From contig JAOUCV010000054.1 in NCBI GenBank assembly GCA_029859555.1, positions 1 to 9,893 of the forward strand: a DNA stretch of 9,893 nucleotides, given 5' to 3'. Made by a program: the position numbers and the translations under genes. Under the pieces are notes generated by a model. That model worked only from the letters and a program-made list of their open reading frames with translations. It had not been told where the DNA came from and made no database searches. This DNA comes from Gammaproteobacteria bacterium. GTDB taxonomy: Bacteria; Pseudomonadota; Gammaproteobacteria; UBA9214. Shown here one piece after another: positions 1 through 5,884 of the stretch (positions within the stretch are counted from its first letter, which is position 1; each line of letters starts with the position of its first letter).

Positions 1-273
1 AACAATAATGGCAATGGGCAAAGTAAGCGAGAACACGAAAGGCCGCCAGTCAGAGGCGTAACTTTTACCGGGATTGGCAAGAAAACTGATACTGCTGAGA
101 TAGGTAGCCAGCAGCGAAAGGCCGATAGCCCAGCCCGGAATCAGCTTGCCGGCCAGCGTAAAACCTTCCATGGTATTGCTGCGCCGGACAAACCAGACAC
201 CAAAACCGGCGGTTGCCAGTACGTAGAGCAAGGCAATGACATAGTCAACGGTTGCGACTGTATGGGTTTCCAT
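1..273 (-). CDS. Sodium:solute symporter (SSS/SLC5 family), N-terminal part, cut by window edge
   Basis: The first 91 codons of a leftward gene are open from an ATG at 273 to the window edge. The product starts METHTVATVDYVIALLYVLA: a short N-terminus and a first membrane segment at about residues 10-28, then a basic loop (VRRSNTMEGF) and AGKLIPGWAIGLSLLATYLS. This is followed by SISFLANPGKSYA (residues 61-73). That arrangement, a loop leading to a Gly/Ser-rich helix with an SSISFLxxPGKxYA-like stretch, is characteristic of the SSS family near its first core helix, which helps form the sodium site. By family knowledge it would couple sodium entry to uptake of a small organic solute in the inner membrane; the substrate is not readable. 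It lies 69 bases downstream of the FAH-family gene on the same strand, so co-transcription is likely. No good ribosome binding site is seen before the ATG. Confidence 0.85.
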   Translation of the reverse strand, partial: METHTVATVDYVIALLYVLATAGFGVWFVRRSNTMEGFTLAGKLIPGWAIGLSLLATYLSSISFLANPGKSYASDWRPFVFSLTLPIAIIV

Positions 274-342
274 GCGCGAGATACTTTACTTGTCAGACTG
301 GCAGCAACAATACACGATTTTCAGCAGACTGCAGGATGTTTG

Positions 343-1236
343 TTATTCAATCACCGGGTTGCGCAGCTCACCAACACCGCTGATATCCACTACTACTTCA
401 TCACCGGGTTGCAGGTATTTGGGCGGTGTAAATCCCATCCCCACGCCACCGGGAGTGCCGGTCGCAATAATGTCACCGGCCTGCAAGGTCATACCCGCTG
501 ACAACACAGAAATTATCGCAGGCACATCAAAAATCAGCTGGTCAAACGTGGCGCCCTGACGTTGCTCACCATTGACGAAACACTTCACCTCAATGTCTGC
601 CGGTGCCGGCATAACACTATGGTGCACCACCACCGGACCCATCGGCGCAAAACCGTCGAGGCTTTTTGCACGGAACCATTGATGGTGGCCCTTCTGCAAA
701 TCACGCGCGGAAATATCGTTGATCGCGGTATAGCCGAACACATAATTCCATGCATCTGCGGGCGCAATATCACGCCCGTTCCGACCAATGACCAGGGCCA
801 GCTCCGCCTCATAATCGAGTTTCTGCGTATACTTCTGCCAGGCGGGGATTGCTTCACCCGGGGCAATCACCGCGCTGCCAGCCTTGGTAAAGAAAATCGG
901 TTGCCGCGGCGCCTCTCCCGAAGTCTTCATCTTTGGTGCCAGTTCCTGTGCATGCTCAAGGTAATTTTTCCCCAGGCACAGAATATTTCGTCGCGGCACG
1001 GGAAGCGGTGCCATCGGCTTTACCTCACCAAAGGGTCTGCTGGCACAGCCTTCCTGCAGCGCCTGTTGCGCCAACCTGAAGACTTCCCCGGCAGCACTGT
1101 CACCGGCACTTACCAGCGCCTCAAGGCTTGTGGCAGGCGTGGCCACAGACAGGAACTGTGCTGCCGCGACCACATCAATCACCACTCCGTCATAAAGCAC
1201 ACCCAGCTGCCCGTCTTCAAGTGTAAGAAACTTCAT
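343..1236 (-). CDS. Fumarylacetoacetate hydrolase (FAH) family protein
   Basis: The protein has 297 residues: a small N-terminal domain (about 1-75) and a FAH catalytic domain (about 83-297). Divalent-metal ligands fit E143 and E145 in DYEAELALVIGR and D174 in GYTAINDISARDLQ; the 31-residue E-to-D spacing is the same as in human FAHD1. The catalytic His/Glu pair fits H95 and E98 in GKNYLEHAQE, and the oxyanion lysine fits K191 in AKSLDGFAPMGP. The C-terminal GDIIATGTPGGVGMG loop (254-268) is also typical. Family members cleave or isomerise C-C bonds in acylpyruvates, fumarylpyruvate, 2-hydroxyhepta-2,4-diene-1,7-dioate or diketo-deoxy sugar acids, or decarboxylate oxaloacetate. The sequence does not settle which. 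A CAGGA ribosome binding site (1246-1250) lies about 9 bases before the ATG. The downstream neighbour is a solute symporter, which suggests uptake of its substrate; the upstream metallopeptidase gene ends 60 bases away. Confidence 0.93.
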   Translation of the reverse strand: MKFLTLEDGQLGVLYDGVVIDVVAAAQFLSVATPATSLEALVSAGDSAAGEVFRLAQQALQEGCASRPFGEVKPMAPLPVPRRNILCLGKNYLEHAQELAPKMKTSGEAPRQPIFFTKAGSAVIAPGEAIPAWQKYTQKLDYEAELALVIGRNGRDIAPADAWNYVFGYTAINDISARDLQKGHHQWFRAKSLDGFAPMGPVVVHHSVMPAPADIEVKCFVNGEQRQGATFDQLIFDVPAIISVLSAGMTLQAGDIIATGTPGGVGMGFTPPKYLQPGDEVVVDISGVGELRNPVIE

Positions 1237-1296
1237 TAAGCTAAATCCTGTTTGTTTTTTTAATAACCCGGTATGCCGGGTACTGCGCCGCAGGAA

Positions 1297-2145
1297 TCAG
1301 GAATCAAATGTATCGCAGTGACTGACATCGCCACTTTCAATTCCCCGTTTGAACCAGTGTACGCGTTGCTCGGAACTGCCATGCGTAAATGATTCCGGCA
1401 CCACGTAGCCCTGTGCCTGCTTTTGCAGGCGGTCATCACCAATCGCCGCTGCCGCACCGAGCGCTTCTTCGATATCGCCCCGCTCCAGCACCTGACGGCT
1501 GCGGTCCGCATGATTACCCCAGAGCCCGGCAAAACAGTCTGCCTGCAGTTCCAGCTTGACTGACAGGGCATTGCCGGCTTCCTTGCCAACACCACTTTGT
1601 GCCGACCTGACCTTGCTGCTGGTTCCCAGCAGGTTCTGCACATGGTGGCCAACCTCGTGCGCAATCACATAAGCCTGCGCAAAATCACCCGGTGCACCGT
1701 GTCGACTTTTTAAATCACTGAAAAAGGAAAGATCAATGTAGACCTTTTTGTCTGCCGGACAGTAAAAAGGCCCCATGGCGGCACTTGCCATTCCACAGGC
1801 AGAACTCACCGAGCCACTAAACAGCACCAGGTTTGGCTCTTCGTACTCATAACCGGCCTCGCGGAAGATCTCACCCCAGGTATCCTCGGTGTCCGCCAGC
1901 ACCACAGCAACAAAATCGGCCTGCTGCTGTTCCTCCGCGGTAGGTTGATAGTCAGTCTCAACCACCTCCGGCGCCCCACCCTGCTGCAATTGCAGCAAAA
2001 CCTGCGGATCAATCCCCAGGAAATAGGCCAGTGCCAGGGTAATGACAATGGTCCCTACGCCGCCCTTGAAGGCCCTGCCACCACGCACCCGACTGCCACG
2101 CCGGTCCTCTACATTGGCGCTCCTGCGCCCCCCTTTCCACCGCAT
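1297..2145 (-). CDS. ypfJ: Neutral zinc metallopeptidase, YpfJ family
   Basis: The 282-residue protein opens with the family signature MRWKGGRRSANVEDRRG. An arginine/glycine-rich segment follows, then one membrane helix at about residues 29-44, then a long soluble domain. The zinc motif is HEVGHHVQNLLG (163-174), with H163, E164 and H167. A likely third ligand lies in LELQADCFAG (198-207; E199). A GMASAAMGPFYCPADKKVYID segment (from 118) precedes the active site, as in other members. By topology the catalytic domain should face the periplasm. The family is widespread in proteobacteria, but its physiological substrate is not established. The start is well supported: GGGAGGG (reverse complement of 2153-2159) lies 7 bases before the ATG. 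It is the first gene of the leftward cluster and is divergent from the membrane-protein gene at 2269. Confidence 0.93.
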   Translation of the reverse strand: MRWKGGRRSANVEDRRGSRVRGGRAFKGGVGTIVITLALAYFLGIDPQVLLQLQQGGAPEVVETDYQPTAEEQQQADFVAVVLADTEDTWGEIFREAGYEYEEPNLVLFSGSVSSACGMASAAMGPFYCPADKKVYIDLSFFSDLKSRHGAPGDFAQAYVIAHEVGHHVQNLLGTSSKVRSAQSGVGKEAGNALSVKLELQADCFAGLWGNHADRSRQVLERGDIEEALGAAAAIGDDRLQKQAQGYVVPESFTHGSSEQRVHWFKRGIESGDVSHCDTFDS

Positions 2146-2177
2146 AATGATGCCCTCCCGGCAAACAACAAGCGATT

Positions 2178-2183
2178 AGTATA
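2178..2183 (-). promoter_or_regulatory. Candidate -10 element for the ypfJ gene
   Basis: On the minus strand the hexamer TATACT matches the sigma-70 -10 consensus at five of six positions. It lies 32 bases before the ypfJ start codon, giving an expected transcription start near 2171 and a leader of about 26 bases that contains the strong ribosome binding site. No convincing -35 hexamer is found 16-18 bases upstream, so the call rests on position and the -10 match only. Confidence 0.3.
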
Positions 2184-2268
2184 GTTCAAAATCAACGCAC
2201 CCCTGAAACCGGCGCGAATTCTCCGGCAGACGGTTTACTGTCCCGGCTTTTTCAGCCACTATTCAGGT

Positions 2269-2967
2269 ATGCAAACCGATACCACCTTGAACGAACCCGG
2301 CAAGCGCAGCAGCGGTCTGAAAATATTCCTGATCGTGCTGGTCACCATCATCGTGACAGCCGCCCTCACCTTCTGGGTTGTACGTTCCTATATCTTTCCG
2401 GCTGAATTCAAACCGGTTCAGCTGTCCGCCAGTGAGGAGCAGGTCCTGACCGAGAAGCTGGAACGGCTCGATATGATGCAATCACGTCGTACCAGCAGCG
2501 GCAAGAATAATCAGAATGTAAAAGACCCTGACAACGGAGTCCTGGAACCCGAGGCCTATAGTGAAATCGGTGCCAGCCGCAGCATCACCATGTCGGAACG
2601 CGAACTCAACGGCTTGCTGGCAAAAAATACTGACATGGCAAAAAAAATGGCCATTGATCTGTCAGAGAACCTGATGAGCGCGAAATTACTGATCCCGGTT
2701 GATGAAGATTTCCCGATCATGGGTGGACAGATTTTGAAGGTTCGCGCCGGCATGGAGCTGGCCTACCGTGACAACCGGCCAATCGCGGTGCTCAAGGGTG
2801 TCAGTGTCATGGGTGTACCGATACCCAATGCCTGGCTGGGCGGCATGAAGAATATTGACCTGATCGATTACTACGGTAATGAAGCCGGATTCTGGAAAGC
2901 CTTTGCCGACGGCGTGGAAAACATCCAGATCGAAGATGGCAACATCACCATGACCTTGAAAGAATAG
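2269..2967 (+). CDS. Conserved single-pass membrane protein of unknown function
   Basis: The 232-residue product has a short polar N-terminus (1-16), one hydrophobic helix (about 17-38, IFLIVLVTIIVTAALTFWVV), and a soluble part that should be periplasmic by the positive-inside rule (GKRSSGLK precedes the helix). A charged stretch (55-75) could form a short helix. A low-complexity Ser/Asn-rich linker (74-92) leads to a folded domain (about 93-232) with RELNGLLAKN, KMAIDLSENLMSAKLLIPVDEDFP, and KGVSVMGVPIPNAWLGG (177-191). I recall similar proteins in gammaproteobacteria that are sometimes labelled arginine N-succinyltransferase. I see no acyltransferase motif here, and a membrane-anchored lipid- or ligand-binding domain would fit equally well. 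No in-frame ATG, GTG or TTG is found nearby upstream. The only purine-rich element, CAGG, is almost adjacent to the ATG, so initiation looks weak. It is convergent with gloA. Confidence 0.88.
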   Translation: MQTDTTLNEPGKRSSGLKIFLIVLVTIIVTAALTFWVVRSYIFPAEFKPVQLSASEEQVLTEKLERLDMMQSRRTSSGKNNQNVKDPDNGVLEPEAYSEIGASRSITMSERELNGLLAKNTDMAKKMAIDLSENLMSAKLLIPVDEDFPIMGGQILKVRAGMELAYRDNRPIAVLKGVSVMGVPIPNAWLGGMKNIDLIDYYGNEAGFWKAFADGVENIQIEDGNITMTLKE

Positions 2968-3110
2968 ATCCTGAACCGGCAGTGACCTGGTCCAGAACGA
3001 GAATACAGTTTGAATGCGACAGTGTCACCGCTGCGCCTGGTAAATCACAGCAGTTGAGATAGCGCACCTGCAAAAACAGTCCAGCCGCGAGTAACTGCCG
3101 TTGCCAGCGA

Positions 3111-3503
3111 CTAGGAGCGGGGCTTGCTGCCCAGCAATTCGACCTGGTAACCGTCCGGGTCCTCAACAAAGGCAATGATGGTTGTGCCGGCATTCATCGG
3201 GCCGGCCTCACGGATCACCTTGCCGCCACGCACCTTTACTTCTGCCACTGCCGCGTAGACATCATCAACCTCGATTGCGATATGGCCAAAACCGTCACCG
3301 ACCTCATAATTGTCGGTTCCCCAGTTACAGGTAAGTTCTATGACTGTATTTTCCGTCTCATCACCGTAACCGACAAAGGCCAGGGTAAATTCGCCCTCCG
3401 GATAGTCCTTGCGACGTAGTTCCTGCATTCCCAGCACATGCGTATAAAACTGGATGGAGGCCTCAAGATCACCGACCCGGAGCATAGTGTGTAGTAATCG
3501 CAT
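3111..3503 (-). CDS. gloA: Lactoylglutathione lyase (glyoxalase I)
   Basis: The 130-residue protein matches the bacterial GlxI length and begins [20 protein letters not shown]. It catalyses conversion of the methylglyoxal-glutathione hemithioacetal to S-lactoylglutathione in the cytosol, the first step of methylglyoxal detoxification. All four metal ligands fall at the same residue numbers as in E. coli GlxI: H5, E56 (VIELTCNWG), H74 ([11 protein letters not shown]) and E122 (YQVELLG). That numbering and the short loop structure fit the nickel- or cobalt-dependent type rather than the longer zinc type. It has two beta-alpha-beta-beta-beta modules (about 1-60 and 72-125) and forms a homodimer by family knowledge. 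The gene starts 29 bases after the argG stop on the same strand, so it is probably read from the argG promoter. An AGGG element lies about 9 bases before the ATG. The start is fixed by the position of H5. Confidence 0.96.
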   Translation of the reverse strand: MRLLHTMLRVGDLEASIQFYTHVLGMQELRRKDYPEGEFTLAFVGYGDETENTVIELTCNWGTDNYEVGDGFGHIAIEVDDVYAAVAEVKVRGGKVIREAGPMNAGTTIIAFVEDPDGYQVELLGSKPRS

Positions 3504-3532
3504 AGATTGTTACCCTGGTGTCTTTCTCGCCG

Positions 3533-4750
3533 CTAGCTGGCCTGCTTGCGGTGGCCGGCAATGCGCATACGCAGTGCATTCAGCTTGATAAAACCTTCCG
3601 CGTCTTTCTGGTTATAGGCGCCGGCATCATCTTCAAAGGTGGCTATGCGCTCATCAAACAGGCTGTCGCTATCCGACATTCTGCCGACGACTGTAACGCT
3701 ACCCTTGTAGAGTTTCAGTCGTACCGCGCCGTTAACATGCTGCTGTGATGCATCAATCAATTGCTGCAACAGCTCGCGCTCGGGACTCCACCAGTAACCG
3801 TTATACACCAGCGTGGCATAACGCGGCATTAATTCATCCTTCAGATGTGCCGCCTCACGGTCCAGCGTCAGGGATTCCATGGCGCGATGCGCCTTCAGCA
3901 GAATGGTTCCGGCCGGCGTTTCATAACAGCCGCGCGACTTCATACCGACATAACGGTTCTCGACAATATCGGAACGGCCAACACCGTTGTCTCCGCCAAG
4001 CTTGTTAAGCGCCTCCATGATTTCCGCAGGAGATTGTGCTTTACCGTCAATGGCAACGGCATCGCCACGTTCAAAAGTAATCTCGACATAAGTCGCCTTG
4101 TCAGGCGCATTTTCCGGCGAGACGGTCCACAGCCACATATCCTCTTCCGGCTCTGCCCAGGGGTCTTCGAGGATGCCACCTTCGTAGGATATATGCAGCG
4201 AGTTGGCATCCATGGAATAGGGTGATTTTTCTCCCTGTTTATTCTCTACCGGGATACCATGTTTTTCGGCATAGGCCATCAGGGTCTCGCGCGAAGTCAG
4301 GTCCCACTCACGCCACGGCGCAATAATCTTTATATCCGGGTTCAACGCGTAGGCGCCAAGTTCAAACCGCACCTGGTCATTACCCTTGCCGGTCGCACCA
4401 TGTGCAATCGCATCAGCACCGGTTTCAGCAGCAATTTCAACCAGTCGTCGCGCAATCAGGGGGCGCGCAATCGAGGTACCCAGCAGGTATTCACCTTCGT
4501 ATATGGCATTTGCGCGCAGCATGGGAAATACATAGTCACGCGCAAATTCCCCGGTAAGATCTTCTATATAGATTTCCTTGATGCCCATGGCCCGGGCCTT
4601 GGCACGCGCCGGCTCGATCTCCTCGCCCTGGCCAACATCGGCAGTAAAAGTCACCACCTCGCAGCCGTAGGTTTCTTCCAGCCACTTGAGAATGATGGAG
4701 GTATCAAGACCGCCCGAATAGGCGAGTACTACTTTCTTTATATCAGACAT
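3533..4750 (-). CDS. argG: Argininosuccinate synthase
   Basis: The enzyme condenses citrulline and aspartate with ATP to argininosuccinate, AMP and pyrophosphate, the penultimate step of arginine synthesis. From the chosen ATG (4750) the protein has 405 residues and begins [20 protein letters not shown]; this is the usual length of the common bacterial type and shorter than E. coli ArgG. The PP-loop AYSGGLDTS (10-18) binds [16 protein letters not shown] (118-130) and [17 protein letters not shown] (176-192) form the citrulline/aspartate site and the family signatures. An in-frame GTG at 4789 would add 13 residues ([16 protein letters not shown]) with no family support, so I reject it. AGGG lies about 12 bases before the chosen ATG, a long spacing. 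argG is the first gene of a two-gene unit with gloA and lies just below the terminator of the dehydrogenase operon, so it needs its own promoter in 4751-4838. I could not identify one there. Confidence 0.97.
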   Translation of the reverse strand: MSDIKKVVLAYSGGLDTSIILKWLEETYGCEVVTFTADVGQGEEIEPARAKARAMGIKEIYIEDLTGEFARDYVFPMLRANAIYEGEYLLGTSIARPLIARRLVEIAAETGADAIAHGATGKGNDQVRFELGAYALNPDIKIIAPWREWDLTSRETLMAYAEKHGIPVENKQGEKSPYSMDANSLHISYEGGILEDPWAEPEEDMWLWTVSPENAPDKATYVEITFERGDAVAIDGKAQSPAEIMEALNKLGGDNGVGRSDIVENRYVGMKSRGCYETPAGTILLKAHRAMESLTLDREAAHLKDELMPRYATLVYNGYWWSPERELLQQLIDASQQHVNGAVRLKLYKGSVTVVGRMSDSDSLFDERIATFEDDAGAYNQKDAEGFIKLNALRMRIAGHRKQAS

Positions 4751-4838
4751 TTTTAACGATAACCCTGTTAGCGTCCTCTGCCGATGCACCCGAATCCAGG
4801 CATGGAAGAGAAAGACTTTTGTTTACCCACAATATTTG

Positions 4839-4868
4839 AAAAGCCGCAGCCTGCCATCAGGCTGCGGC
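4839..4868 (-). terminator. Intrinsic terminator of the dehydrogenase operon
   Basis: A perfect 11-bp stem, GCCGCAGCCTG / CAGGCTGCGGC (4843-4853 and 4858-4868), encloses a 4-base loop (4854-4857). On the minus strand it is followed by TTTT (4842-4839) and more A/T-rich sequence. It begins 5 bases after the E3 stop codon. This is the clearest regulatory element in the window, and it separates the dehydrogenase operon from argG-gloA. On the plus strand the stem is followed by AAAAA, so it should act only leftward. Confidence 0.92.
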
Positions 4869-4873
4869 AAAAA

Positions 4874-5884
4874 TCAGGCTTTTGCCTTTTTCCGGCTGCG
4901 ACGCAGGCGTGACAGCAAACGGCGCGCCATATCACCAAACAATTCTGTCTGGGTCGGATGCGGATGAATCGCTTCACCGACCTGCTCCAGCGTCATGTTG
5001 GCAGACACCATCATCACCGCCTCACCGATCAGCGTGTCCGCATGGTCGGCCAGGAAATGTACACCGATGACGCGCTGCGTGGCCTTGTCTGCGACAATCT
5101 TGATCATGCCATGCGTTTCATTGTTGATCATCGCCTTGGCATCGATATTCATGGGCACCTTCACCTCCACCGCATCAATACCGCTGGCCTTCGCCTGCTC
5201 CACTGACACCCCGACAAAAGCCGCCTGCGGGCGCGAGAAAATAACACCGCAATCCTTGTCCTGGTCATAGCGCATGTTTTCACCCAGGATAGTGGCAGCG
5301 GTCACCCGCCCCTGTTGTGCTGCCGTATGGGCCAGCATCAGGCCGCCGATGACATCACCAACGGCAAAGATGTGCGCTACGTTGGTACGACAACGACTGT
5401 CGGCACCGATAATACTGCGATCACTGGCCACCCCGGCAGCCTCGAGATTCAGGCCATCCAGCACCGGCCGCTTGCCGGTTGCCATGATCACGTAGTCAAC
5501 GGTGAGGTTACGCTTCTTGCCTTCACTGTCAGTGTAGGCAAGTTTCATTGCACCCGGCTCGCCGCTGATTTTATTAACGGCTGCCGAGGTATGCACATCC
5601 AGACGTGGTTCGTCGTCCAGAATGGCGGACAGCGTCCTCGCGATCTCCGGCTCGACCTCGGCAAGAATACGCTCTTGCGCCTCCAGCAAGGTGACCTTGC
5701 AACCGAAGTCCTGAAAAATCTGTGCCATCTCCACGCCAATTGCACCGGCGCCGATAACGGCCAGTTTCTTTGGCGGTGCCGGCAGCGCCCACACCGTGTC
5801 AGACGTCAGGATACCACCGTTTTCAACGGCTTCCTGCGCACCCGGGATTGGCGGCACAAAGGGCGGCGCACCGGTCGCGACCAC
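4874..5884 (-). CDS. Dihydrolipoamide dehydrogenase (E3), C-terminal part, out of frame with its N-terminal half
   Basis: This open frame of 336 codons carries the rest of an E3 flavoprotein whose first 150 residues lie in the frame of the upstream E2 gene. It begins at VVATGAPPFVPPIPG, the conserved ATG stretch that closes the first FAD segment. The NAD-binding Rossmann motif AVIGAGAIGVEMAQ is at 42-55 of this fragment, a second ATG motif is at 135-137 (IMATGKRP), and the FAD-binding IFAVGDVIGG is at 172-181. The dimerisation domain contains the catalytic HPHPTQTE, where H309 and E314 fit the active-site His/Glu pair. The last 18 residues are strongly basic (RRLLSRLRRSRKKAKA), unlike ordinary Lpd. 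The GTG at 5884 is only a frame boundary. An independent product would lack the FAD N-terminus and redox cysteines and should be inactive. It is best read as residues 544-879 of an E2-E3 fusion. Confidence 0.85.
   Translation of the reverse strand: MVATGAPPFVPPIPGAQEAVENGGILTSDTVWALPAPPKKLAVIGAGAIGVEMAQIFQDFGCKVTLLEAQERILAEVEPEIARTLSAILDDEPRLDVHTSAAVNKISGEPGAMKLAYTDSEGKKRNLTVDYVIMATGKRPVLDGLNLEAAGVASDRSIIGADSRCRTNVAHIFAVGDVIGGLMLAHTAAQQGRVTAATILGENMRYDQDKDCGVIFSRPQAAFVGVSVEQAKASGIDAVEVKVPMNIDAKAMINNETHGMIKIVADKATQRVIGVHFLADHADTLIGEAVMMVSANMTLEQVGEAIHPHPTQTELFGDMARRLLSRLRRSRKKAKA

Noticed and set aside
350..412. 13-base direct repeat ATCACCGGGTTGC (350-362 and 400-412)
   Set aside because: Both copies lie in the FAH coding end and are read in different frames; most likely coincidence.
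562..1239. Open frame of 225 codons on the plus strand opposite the FAH gene
   Set aside because: It is fully antisense to a clearly conserved enzyme gene, and its translation shows no recognisable motif and an unnatural Arg/His/Cys-rich composition.
1266..1281. Hairpin ACCCGG-tatg-CCGGGT between ypfJ and the FAH gene as a terminator
   Set aside because: The stem is only 6 bp, and on the minus strand it is followed by A-rich sequence, not a T-run, so it should not terminate leftward transcription.
2968..3110. Convergent interval searched for a bidirectional terminator or small RNA
   Set aside because: Only weak 4-7 bp complementarities are present, with no stem plus T-run.
4751..4789. GTG start at 4789 for argG
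   Set aside because: It would add 13 residues not found in the family; the ATG at 4750 gives the normal [14 protein letters not shown] start.
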